A DNA stretch of 64,000 nt from Capitulum mitella (lineage: Eukaryota > Arthropoda > Thecostraca > Pollicipedomorpha > Pollicipedidae), in NCBI GenBank assembly GCA_030062745.1, contig CP099839.1, positions 3,953,115 through 4,017,114 of the forward strand, in the 5' to 3' direction. Positions 1 through 11,300 of this stretch are shown in pieces. A program made the position numbers and the translations under genes. The notes beneath the pieces are model-generated. The model did no database searches, was not told the DNA's origin, and saw only the letters and a program-made list of their open reading frames with translations. Positions within the stretch are counted from its first letter, which is position 1. Each line of letters starts with the position of its first letter.

Positions 1-1120
1 TTTGCGGACACGGTAGAACAAGATGTAAATAATGCCGATCATTCCCGGACGAGCAAGACCGTTCCAGAGGAGGATGAAAAGGAGAGCTCACCGGTGCCAG
101 ACGTCATCGATGAGACTCCTGATGATCAGGCAGCCGTTACTGAGCCGCAGCCGTCGAAGTTTGCCGAAGCCGTCGAACGGCGGATGCAGAATCCCTCTTT
201 GGAGCCTTCGGAGATCACCTCCTGGTGGGAAAACCCCGAAGGGAAAGCGTAAGAAAAAGAAGCCAGAGGAGCTTCCAACACCCACCAAGGAGCAGCTTGA
301 GGAGACGTACAAGTACGAGGTTCTACCACCTCCAGACAACAGCGCCGTCCAGCTGGACTTTCCGGCCAGTCCGATGGCTCAGGGCGAGGAGCATCTGTCG
401 CAGCACGTGCCGCTCAATCTGTACTGCGACGCCTGCATGGCCATCGCCTACCAGCTGCACAAGGCCTTCGACAAGTTCTACAGCCTGGTCAAGAAGCGCC
501 CGCCGACCGAGAGCGAAATATACGACCTGGTGGACAAGTCCTGCCAGCGCAGCCAGTTCCTGGAGTACGGCATGCTGGAGGTGCACGGACACCGCCACAT
601 CACCGGGCCCGGCTGCAACGAGCTGGAGGCCGAGGGTGGCGTCAAGCACTCCCGCGGCCCCTGGCCCAAACGGCTGGGCGACCGCTGCCAGGAGGTGACG
701 GAGGACGTGGGCGAGCTGGCCATCCACGCCGCCTGGCTGCGCGGCGGCCGCGACCCGGAACAGCTCAAGCTGTTCATGTGCATGGGCGCCGCGCCGCGCG
801 ACTACTGCCAGCGGTACGGCCACATGGACGCGGCCGCCGAGGCCGCCGCCCGCCGCCGCCGCCGCCAGGGGACCGCCAAGCCCCAGGAAGACGCCGTGGC
901 GGCGGCCAGCCGCCTGGCCAGGGAGGCTGAAGAGGAGGAAATGCGCCGACTGGCCGCGGAGCAGGAGGCCAGCGTGCCGGAGGAGGCGGCCTCTACCGAG
1001 GAGGAACCCAGCGTGTCAGAGGAAGCTGCACCGGCCGACCTAGAGCCGAACGTGTCAGAGGAGGCCATTTCAGTAGAGCAGGAGCCCAGCTCGTCAGATG
1101 CGCGCAAGGACGAACTCTGA
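1..1120 (+). CDS. MZB1: MZB1/pERp1-like ER-resident protein, 3' part, one frame break
   Basis: The C-terminal part of a soluble ER-lumen protein of the MZB1 (pERp1) / canopy saposin-like group. Vertebrate members help oxidative folding and secretion of client proteins. Seen here: VPLNLYCDACMAIAYQL with the CxxC-type cysteine pair, then CQRS, a TGPGC motif, RGPWPKRLGDRCQEV, which resembles the MZB1 block GGPWPTRL, and further cysteines MCMG and DYCQ. A long Glu/Ala-rich tail ends in KDEL and stop (1118-1120), so ER retention is expected. The tail has loose repeats of the form SVSEEA and is much longer than in vertebrate MZB1. Bases 1-249 read in frame 1 as an acidic linker ending SWWENPEGK, then stop. 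The domain is in frame 2, and removing one base from the C4 run at 234-237 joins the two. The signal peptide and start lie left of the window. The family call is from memory of motifs; a generic canopy-type protein is the alternative. Confidence 0.8.
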
Positions 1121-1270
1121 AGGCTTGAAAACGAACCTGATTCTGTTTACGGTTGGGGATCTATTGCTAAACGTTTAGATGTCTTAGCTCTAGAATACTG
1201 TTCGTCTCATGAGACCTTGATCATTGGCTTAGAAGTCTTCAGTTTTTTTTTCTAGGTCGAGGTTGACGAA

Positions 1271-1276
1271 AATAAA
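1271..1276 (+). terminator. AATAAA polyadenylation signal of the MZB1-like gene
   Basis: A canonical AATAAA hexamer lies about 150 bases after the KDEL stop codon on the same strand. It would end a short 3' UTR at about 1290-1300. Confidence 0.55.
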
Positions 1277-1843
1277 TTGAAGACCCACGCGACTGTTGCT
1301 TTACATCAGTTTGTAATTTGTCTGTCGACTTATTATCGTTGCCGTTTCGTGCGAAAAACAGCCGAGACCACAGTTAGCGTTTCGTGCTAGTAGTGGGACT
1401 GAAGTTAAACACCAGCCTTGTGCTGTTGCTCAGTTCAACCAAACGAAGCTCATAGAGAGATGTAGATGTTCCGTTCGGGGTCCTTTCCATGAAACGAAAA
1501 TCTTCCAGCAAATCATGGAAGGACCAGCCAACTGACAATGCGTTACTGGCAATGCGTTACTGAAATGGAAGTCAACTGTTTTACCACCGCAGCCAAAGGA
1601 TGCCAAAAATCAGTTTCGTTTCATGGGTTGTTTTTGTATCGTAGTCGGTTTGAAGAAAAGGTTACGACGTAAACACTTACCCGCTGCAGAAGTGGCACTT
1701 TCGTATGCTGGACTTATGTCAGATGTGACGTTCATTTGCGGTCTGAGCGTAAGAATCAAACTTGGCATGTGCTACGTAAGCGTGGTCTTGTTCATTGATA
1801 AAGTACAGGTTTGTCACATGTTCGTTCTTTTTCTTTTTTGCAG
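1277..1843. other. Spacer before the first visible SKP2 exon; no F-box found
   Basis: About 570 bases between the MZB1-like polyadenylation signal and the first recognisable SKP2 exon. I read all frames for an F-box and found none. A short open stretch at about 1489-1575 begins with ATG and codes for a basic peptide (MKRKSSSKSWKD...), but nothing ties it to SKP2. A polypyrimidine tract and CAG end at 1843. Confidence 0.5.
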
Positions 1844-3487
1844 GCATTGAAGAGCTGCTGTCGTCGTGCCGGTCTCTTCAGAAACTGAGTTTAGAAAGGT
1901 GTTCGCTGACGGACCGCGCGTGCGCCAGCGTCGCCGCCAACTCCCAGATATCGGCGCTCAACTGCGCGCTGGCCACCGGGATAACGGCCACAGGGCTGGG
2001 CCACATGCTGGCCGGCTGTACCAGGTCCGTCACGTCCAGCGCCGCCCACAGGCTCCTCAACCAAGACCGAGTCAGGGCCGGCCAGTGGGCTGACAGCTGA
2101 AACCTGTCTCAGGATCAGTCGGTGGAATGCTTGAGTAAAACTGCGGATTATTTAAAAACTCAGGATTATTTATGGGTGCCTTGTGTTTATCTGACTACGC
2201 TTGGTTTGAGCTATTTTTTAACGTTCGTACACGGATGTGTTTGAGGGAAAATGGCGCCGTCTTCACTTCAGGCTGGAGGAGCTCAATCTCGGCTGGACGA
2301 ACCTGAGCGGGCAGGCGCTGACCAAACTCGCTGAATGCATTCCGACAACTGTCACCAAGTTGAACCTAACTGGGTGCAAGGACGAACTGAAGGATTCGCG
2401 TAAGTTGCCACACGATTTGTCTCTTTATTTCCTGCGTGGATCAGAAGTGGCCGCACAAGCCTGTATTCAATGCAGTGCACATAACATGTGTTTTCCGCCC
2501 CAGAGGTTCATGTGGTAGAATAAGCATGATTAAGTCATGTTCCCATGGTGGGAAAGCTCACCAGATGTTAATTTTTCTGCGGATGGGGCTGTCATTGTTC
2601 TGCGTTTTAGCTTGTCGGCAGCTTGAGGTCACAGTCACCTACCTCACTCGTTGAACAAAATTCCGAGAACGATCAGCCACGTTCCATCAGCTCCTTCAGT
2701 TCTGTGAACCGTCAACGAACTCTGCACCATAGGAGTGCCGAACCCAGTGTTCATTGTCCCCGTGACGTGTATCCCCGTGTTTCGGCTGTGGACGCGTCCG
2801 GAGGCCGTCGGTGGCCTGGTGAGACCGTCATGGTAACCGGACGGTCCGGCTTCGGCCACCGACAGACGTGCTTCAGCTGCTGCGCCGCGCCGGCGGCCGG
2901 CTGCGCGTGCTGGACCTCAGCGACGCCACCAGCATCGGCCAGGGCGCGTTCGACTCCGTCATGCAGTATCTGCCGGCCGTCGAGCAGCTAGGCCTCAGCC
3001 GCTGCTACAACATCCCGGCCGTCAACTGCGTGTACGTCCGCTCAATGGGCGGCACCGCCGCCGACTGGTACTCGTCTGACCGTGTCCGACCTCTCTCAGA
3101 CCACGTGTCGGATCATGCTGAGATCCCAGTCACACCACGTGGTCGATCCTGTTTGCCGGCGAGTTTGGTCCGTCCGACCACGTTTCTGCTCCTCGTTTCA
3201 CCACGTTTCGGTCCCCGCCTCGCCACGTGACTGATCGTGTGAGTGACCTGGCCACGTTTGCACTGGACGCGCCGACCTCAGCGCCCGCTGCTGTTCCCAG
3301 GCAACTGGGACAGCTGGTGACGCTCTCCAGGATCGAGATGTACAACTGCTTCAACGACTCGGGCGTGGAGACGCTGCGCCGGGCGCTGCCCGGCGTGCAG
3401 ATCAACACGCAGCCGTTCAGCAGCGTGGCGCGGCCCACGGTCGGCAACCGGCGCACCTCCATCTGGGAGCAGCGCGTCCGGGACTGA
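1844..3487 (+). CDS. SKP2: SKP2 (F-box/LRR substrate receptor of SCF), C-terminal LRR half
   Basis: SKP2 is the substrate receptor of the SCF ubiquitin ligase that targets p27/CDKN1B in the nucleus. Four exons fit in phase: 1844-2024, 2272-2399, 2866-3031 and 3301-3487, giving the last 220 residues. They code for successive leucine-rich repeats: GIEELLSSCRSLQKLSLE, then CTR joined to LEELNLGWTNLS, then LRVLDLSDATSIGQG and LGLSRCYNIP. The last exon carries the SKP2 signature ALPGVQINTQPFSSVARPT followed by VGNRR and IWEQ, close to the human C-terminus (LQINCSHFTTIARPTIGN). Acceptors end in CAG, ACAG or CCAG; donors are GTCCGT, GTAAGT and GTACGT. The Skp1-binding F-box exons, which should precede 1844, are not visible between this point and the upstream gene. 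The first exon begins with two bases of a split codon, so at least one upstream exon is expected. Confidence is high for identity and low for completeness. Confidence 0.9.
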
Positions 3488-5379
3488 GACAGTCGTCCGC
3501 CGGGCCGTGAGACAGCAGCGTCTCCGGAACTGAGACAGCTGTCCGCCGGACCTCAAGACAGCGACGTGTGCGAGATCGAGGTGCCTGCCGCCAGCCAGCT
3601 GGGGTTGGCGGCCTGCAGGCGGCCGATCTGGGCTCCGTTAGTCCTGGTCCAGAACTATACCATACCTGGCTGGTGAGCGTAGTCTCCGTTCGGATTCCAG
3701 GTCCAAAACTGTACTATAGCCCGCTGCGGAACGTGATCGATGTCCGGCGTAATAGGTATAATGAATAACAGTTACCCGTCCCGTACCCATCGGCTTCAGC
3801 TTATCTTCAGCCGTTTGTCTGCTGGTTGTCAGTGCTGAAAGTGGCAGGTTTTCTTTCCCCTTGTGCGATGCAAGGGGCTCCTGGTGGAACATGACGAGCC
3901 TGGAATTTTTGGCGTTGGTGGGTTTGCTTGTCCAGAAAATTGAGAGGGTTGTTTGCTTGTTTGAGTGCTGTATGGGGTTGTCATCGTTGCGTTTTTGGAT
4001 TTTCGTTTTTCTTTTTCGCATTGCGTTCGTGTTTTCCAGTTCGGAAAATATCCTCCACGGTGCACGTGCCGCCTGGACAGTTACAAAGCCAAAACGCTGG
4101 AATTGTCCGGAACGTACCTGGTAAGCTAATCTGCCGCGGAATCAGGCAGGCCTCACTCTTGGTCGACGTCTTGGGCAAACGATTTGTGGGGTGAAGTGCA
4201 TTCGGCTGGGCAGGTTTCCGGTAAGTTTTTACAGCAGCTTCCGTACAACTGCGTAATTTCCGAGGGCTGCCTGTAGCGTCATACCGCTGCAACGCATTGA
4301 TTCTCGTTTGATGTTCGTTTTCTGGCGTGCAAGAATGCAATGTATTAAGCGCAATAATGCAGTGTTCAGACATCAAGAGCGGTTTGTCGAAGCCCGCACT
4401 TACATGAAGCTGAAGTTTGGTAGCAGTTTGTTCCGTTTCTCCCGGACAGTGGAGGCTCCTTCATGCCCCAGCGTTTGATAACTGAGACCCTGATGACAAA
4501 TGACTCTGGACTCGTGACGTCACGCGTTGCAAGGCTGTGTGGCAAACGATTCGCGTGCGGCTCATACTCGTCTTTCGGTGTTGACGGAGGACTGGATTGG
4601 CCTGTTCTTTCGGTGTCGAGGGAGCTCGGTTGGTCGTGATGTGATTTCCGGTGTTGCTCCTGCGTGGACTGGGCGTCTCGTTTCCGAGGTTCGCCGTCCG
4701 ACCGCCGGGTATCACGTATCTGAGTGGTGCCCGCGGCCGCCGGTGCTCGGATCAGGACCGGGTCGCGCCGCCCGCAGCGTCGGCCGCCGGCGGTGCGTAT
4801 GTCGGCCCTGAGGCGCCCTCTCCCCGGCGCGGTCTGCGCTAGCCCCGAGGCACTCGCGGCCGGCCCCGCCAGCCGTGAGGTCCCACAGCCGCCGGGCCGT
4901 GGTCTCCGGTCTGACGGCCCGGCCTCGGGTCCGGTGGCCGGCGCAGACTCCCCAGACCATACCGTGGCCGTCGTTCTTTGGTGTGTTGCTTTTTGGGGAA
5001 TGCAGTGATTCTGCCGCGGGCAGGCCGCCCTGTTCCAGTGTTGCTGCCCTGTCGTGGCGCGTCACGTGCGGCGGGGGACAATGACGGCGAACATGTGAAA
5101 TGGGCGGGGCCGGTGATAAATACATGATACCAGTGTTCGTCGCGTTATTTCATTTGCGTTCCAACTCGACGAAACCAACCCAGAGACCCAAATGAACTAT
5201 TTCATTGGTGGCCACGACTCAGCCACCAGCAGACATTCATAAAATCAACAAAGCGGCGGATGCGCGTCAGGCCGCCGACGCAGCATGACTACCGACACCA
5301 CCAGGCGACGCGAAAGCGACAACTCGAGACACTTACAAACACAAATCCCCCGGCAAACAAGCAGGCCGACCACCCGCCG
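3488..5379. other. Intergenic between convergent SKP2 and KRI1
   Basis: Spacer of 1.9 kb between the 3' ends of SKP2 (+) and KRI1 (-), so it should hold both 3' UTRs. The 4.6-5.1 kb part is GC-rich and open in several frames without any recognisable protein. I see no AATAAA that clearly belongs to either gene. Confidence 0.5.
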
Positions 5380-8300
5380 CTACGACCTGCCCGCCCCGTA
5401 CCGGATCTTGCCCTTGACCTTCTTCGGGTTGAGTCCGAACGCCTCCAGGCGGGCGTCCGACATGGACAGCACCATGGCGGCCGGCGTGCCCTGGCCCGGC
5501 CGGCGGCCGCCGTCCCGCCCGTGCTTCCGCTCCTTGCGTCCGCCGGCCGGCTCAGCGCGGCCGCGGTCGGCCGGCGGCGGCGCGCCGTCCGACTGGGCGT
5601 CCCCGCTTCTTCTTCCGGCGCCGGTGAGCGGCCGGCTCCTCGCCGTCGGCGGCCGGCGCCGGGCCGGAGCCGGCGTCGCTGCCGCCGTCCCCGGGCGCCG
5701 GACGGCCCGAGTCGTCCCCAGACTGGCGCCGTTTGGAGCGCTTCTTCCCCGGCGTCTGGTCCGGCTCCTCGCTGGCTGCGCAGGCGGCTGCGGCGGCCGC
5801 CTCACCGTCTGGCTGGTGCTTCCGCTTTTTGCGTTTCTTGGTTCCTTCTCCGCCGTCTTCGTCAGTCGCCGCCGATGCGCGGCCACTGGCGGCGGGTGAC
5901 TGGTCTGGTACACCTGGCTCTGCATCCGGCCTGTGTTTCCGCTTCTTGTGTTTTCTGCTTTCCACAGCTTCTTCTGTTCCTGTTGAACAGCTTCCGTTGA
6001 AGGCGGCTGGAGCGGGGTTTATGAACATTTGGCAACTGTGCTGCATTGTCCTCTTCCCCGGGCTCCTTTTCCTTCCTCTTCCGCTTCTTCTTCTTTTTCT
6101 TTTGTGGTTCGTACGTCTCTGGGTCTTCGTTCGGGTCACCTTCGCTGTAAACAATGACGAGAGCTATCTGAAGACGCATCGCCATTGGGAAATGCCGCTT
6201 GTCACCCCATTTCTGGCTGCGTGCAACAACTAACTCGAATATTTTGTCACTGTGCAATTTTAAGCTAATCTGCCCCGTGCGACTGGCCTCCATATCTCAA
6301 ACATTCCGCTACTGGTGTCACAGTACGGAGATCACACTATCCTAGAGTAACTACCATGTCTTCTGGCAACGATGGTTCTACACCGTGCGCGCCTAAGGCC
6401 TAACCACAGAGTTTCGCTTTGAGTAGAATATTATGAAAACAATCTCTCCGTTAAAAACGTCTCTTGGCGTATAACCTTTGAGACTCTCGCTTCGCACCAG
6501 CCAGGTTTGTCATACCTCGTGTATAAGCTCTGCAGGATTTTCTGTTTATAAGCGGTATTTCGGGCTTTCGCTTTGTACTTCTTTACATCGAGCAGTTCTT
6601 CGTCGAGTCGCCGGTACTGAGACATTTTCTTAACCGACACCCATCGGTTCAGGTCCCGTTCGTCCGCCATCAGCACCTGTCGGGATAGCACGGCCAGCGG
6701 GCGACCGAGTTCAGCCGCGCGCTCTGTATGGAGACGAACGACAAAACAACGCGGCCTCTTGTGGCAATACGTCGCCACTTTCCCGAGGTATCCTAGCCCA
6801 AAACAGTCGATCAAAGCAGCCCCTGTCACATGCGGTCCATCAGCTCATGTAGAGGCGTGACGCGACTGAAGAACTCAAGTCGTCCGCCTCCGGGAAAATA
6901 CCAATATCTCGACAAAGGGTCACTTCTTCAAGAGGGCAACATCCACGTGTTTGAATGCTATGCGTTTTCTTTTATTCATGTCAGACCCCTAAAGGAGAAA
7001 TACGATTTGGTTAAATGGTGGCTGTTTCAGGAGACACTGCCTGGTTGATTCCGTGCATGACAATGGAAGAAAGTGCAAGAACACATCATTCGTCGAGGGC
7101 AGCACGCTCAAGCATGACATGTCTCACGCTGTTCCGACAAATGATTTCTCGTATAATGAAACCCGCAGACCTAACCGTGTTCGGTAATGTCTAACCGATT
7201 GTTCAAAGCCCTCGGTCATATTATTTTTTTGTCAGATTGTCCCTAGATCAACCAAACTCAAGCACATCAGCCAAATTCAGCATAAATTTCATGGCCTGAT
7301 GTCATCAAACCGCAAAGATAACACGAATCGAACATAACCATGAGATCACCGCTTGACAGGAAAATCTCACTCCCAAAAGCGCTAACGCGCAACGCGTGCA
7401 ACCCACCAATGTCCGGGCAACGCAGGCTTCGGATCAGTCTTGCACTTACGGTCGGCGTGCGCGCCCCAGCCACCGCCCACGCAACCCACCTCGGTGGCGT
7501 CCAGGCCGAAGTCGTTGGCGGGCACCTCCCGGTAGCGGAACGGCTGCGGGTTGGCCAGCTCATCCAGCCGGTAGTACTGGTCCACGTAGTCGGCCAGCGC
7601 CTGCGGGCCGTGCGGGTCGAAGCGCGGCTTCTGGCGGCGCAGCACCTCCGCCAGCCGGCCGCGTCGCTTCTTGCGGCCGCGCCGCGTAGCCTCGATCAGC
7701 TGCTGCTGCGTCTCGGCGCGCGGGTCGTACTCGCAGTCCATCTGAGGCCGGCAGAGAGCGTCACGGCGGTCAGTGATCATCAGCAGTCCATCTGAGGTCG
7801 GCAGAGAGCGTCACAGCGGTCAGTGATCATCAGCAGTCCATCTGAGGCCGGCAGAGAGCGCCACGGCGGTCAGTGCTCATCAGCAGTCCATCTGAGGCCG
7901 GCAGAGAGCGTCACGGCGGTCAGTGATCATCAGCAGTCCATCTGAGGCCGGCAGAGAGAGTCACGGCGGTCAGTGATCATCAGCAGTCCATCTGAGGCCG
8001 GCAGAGAGCGTCACGGCGGTCAGTGCTCATTAGCAGTCCATCTGAGGCCGGCAGAGAGCGTCATGGCGGTCAGTGCTCATCAGCAGTCCATCTGAGGCCG
8101 GCAGAGAGCGTCACGGCGGTCCGTGATCATCAGCAGTCTATCTGAGGCCGGCAGGGAACGTCACGGCGGTCAGTGCTCATCAGCAGTCCATCTGAGGCCG
8201 GCAGAGAGCGTCACGGCGGTCAGTGCTCATCAGCAGTCCATCTGAGGCCGGCAGAGAGCGCCACGGCGGTCAGTGATCATCAGCAGTCCATCTGAGGCCG

Positions 8301-11300
8301 GCAGAGAGCGTCACGGCGGTCAGAGATCATCAGCAGTCCATCTGAGGCCGGCAGAGAGGGTCACGGCGGTCGGTGATATCAGATCAAAGCCGTTCCGACC
8401 CACAGCACTGGAGCTTGCGGCGCAGTGTGCACACAAATTACATGAGATTGCGAGGACCTTCGACAACTGCGCCCTGGATTACGACGCAATGTTCTTGCTT
8501 AAGAAACAAGGAACGACAAAAAATGTTACTGAACTATGACCTCCTCAGATGATTTAAGAGGCTTTTTCGTGCCAGCGATTTCGAGAAATTACTGTACCTA
8601 TAAGACATATGTTTGAACATCACGGCGTGAAATACATGTCGATAGCAAAGCCAACCATAAGATATAAACCGATTTGTCCACATAACGTTAACCCTTCTGG
8701 TACAGCCGAGGTTGTGCGATGGCCACGAAACCAGGACCGATCCGAAGTGAACGTGGCTGGACAGGATGTCAACTTTCAGAGCTACGCACGGGCCGTCAGG
8801 ACGCCACTCCCCAGGGTTGACAGGCCCGGACAGAATGCCATTCTCACGGGTTTTCACCGCCAGGCGGTCTCGAAAAGCGGAAACTTGGATCGCGGACAGG
8901 TCACTCGACGTCCTCTGGAATACTGCATTATTTGCCAACGACTCCACAAGCCTTGTGTTCGACTTAAAGCCATGGAACTCCTGTACTATATTTTTCCGCT
9001 GACGGAACTAAAAAACGAACAGCCGGGCGGATGTACCGAAACAGTCTCGTGGACGGCACGCTCACCACAAATCCGGGCTGCTCGCAGGCCGGCGCGCCCA
9101 GCTGGGACTCCTGCTCCTGAGCATCTTGTGCTCCATCCTCTGTCTCTGGCTGCCAATCGTCCCAGTTCTCTGCAAAACAAACACGTCCGCTACATTTCAC
9201 GTTTACACATTTTGGGCCTCAAAGGAGGGTCTAGAGGTACCGGCACCAAACAACGGAGAGGCGAAAGCCAAATCTGACCATGACCAAACAAGAGGTGCCA
9301 ACAGCTGTTCATTTCCCGGGCTTCCAGAGCAGCAGGCGAACATTGAGAGGCCTTCTCCTTATAACCTGAAGATAAACGTTTGGATCCAGGCTGGTTAATC
9401 AATAACCACATGAACGAAGTCTAATGCAAGCCACTGGGTTTTAATTGCCACCAGAAATTTCCTAGCGTGGGGGGAGGAACATGACGCATCCTACCGTCAT
9501 CGGAGAAAACTGGTTTCTCATCTCCCTCTTCATCAGCATAGAAATTATCGTCATCGAAAATTTGTTGCATTTTCTTATCGTGCTGCTCTGGGTCAAAGTC
9601 GGTATCCAGATCGTTGGCCTGAAGCAAACAGACTTTCGGTCAACACGATCACGAAAGTATTCTACGGGGATCACAATGGACGAAGTAGTAACAAATACAA
9701 TTGCAGACATGACACGTCGGAGTCGGAGACCAGTCTGCAGCAATCAGTCACAAGCATTTGGTTTCCCAACTAAGTCACAATCAATCGCAAGGATTGCTGC
9801 TGGCGTTCATCCTCATGATACGTGTTTTCAGCTTAACAACCAGTGGTCCAAAAACGCGAACACATACCTCAAATGGCAACTCGGCATTGCCAACGGCTTC
9901 TTTAAGTTGCTCAAGCTTTTCCAGAATTTCTTTACGTTTTAAGGCCTTCAAACGTTTCAGTTCTTCTTCCTTTTTCTTTTTCTCTTCTTCTTTCCTCCGC
10001 TTCTTGTCTTCTCGCATGTTTTTACGGCGGTCATCTTTCTTTCTTAACGAATTTTTTATTGTTCTAGGATAGCGTTTTATCTGCCAAAGGAGGCAAAGTA
10101 TAAATTATGACAGAAAGAACACATTATGAAAACATAACCTTGCGAGGTCAATCTTGGTGCAAGTCAGATATGACTTCATATCTGCCTCTTACTGGATGGA
10201 GAAAGAGTAGTTTCCTTACAGGGTAAGAAATATGTCAACATGGCTATAATAAACCTTTTTGGCTGAGGTACAAGATCACACTTTTGGAGTGTAAAATGTT
10301 AATGAAAAATACTAATAAAAAATATAAAATGGAGCGCATATTTTCTGGTGTCCTCAAGCACCAAAAACACCTTTTCCATCCTTGCCTGCAACGCCTCCCC
10401 CCGCCGAAGAAGGGCCAACTCACGAACTCCTGGTCGGGCTCCTCGAACCTGAAGTTGAACTTGTGCTCGAACTGCTCCTGCTGGCCGATCGTTCGCTCGT
10501 CCTCCGACAGGTCGTCGGCCGAGTCGTGCACCACCTCGTCATAGCTGGGCACGTACGAGTCGTCTCCCTCCTCCAGGTACCTGCGGCCGACCACGACACC
10601 CGGTACGACTGGGCCCGCCCGTCCACGGAGCCGCACGCGCATTTCATCGGCGAGAGGACGAATCGTCCAACCTCAAAGTCCGGCTCAAAACGACAAAAAC
10701 TGGCCAGAACAGAAACAACTGCAGAATGGAGCTATCATGTTGCCACTGGACTCACCGCTTGCTGAGGATGTAGTCTCGTAAGAATGCTTCGTCTTTTGAG
10801 ATGCCAGGGTTCGACCAGGCCTTTTTTAGTCCGGTGAGATCACGTTCCATTTCCTTATCCTTCACAGACTGCTTCCTCCCCGCCAACCAGGACTTGTACT
10901 GCCCATCCTCTTTCTCCTGTTAACAAAAACATATGATCATCACTGAAACCTACTAAAAAGACAACACAGTACTGACCAGCTGTGCAAATTACCACGTGAC
11001 ACGCTGTGCACAACGTAATTGGCTCCCAGCAGTACCTGCCCCCGAAAGTTATCCAAATGGACCCAAGTGGGGCAAGGACGATGATGGCTTAAGACGACTT
11101 TGAGGTGATCCGCAATTTACGACAGCTATGAACCGTTTGGAGCTGGCACAGACATGTCACATACCACACGTCTCCCAACACATCTAATGCATCACATCCA
11201 CTTCACAGTTTTGCATTGAGGCGAGACAACCACCACAGTGACCACGACCCGTCGAGCTAGAAAAGGTCCGACAAACTGCGAGGAGGCGTCGTGGTTCCGT

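Noticed and set aside
5260-6000. Plus-strand 246-codon open frame
   Set aside because: It is antisense to the GC-rich last exon of KRI1. The minus strand has the recognisable protein.
7735-8380. Regular direct repeats resembling a CRISPR array
   Set aside because: Units are contiguous and near-identical over the full 50 bases with no unique spacers, and they lie in a spliced animal gene.
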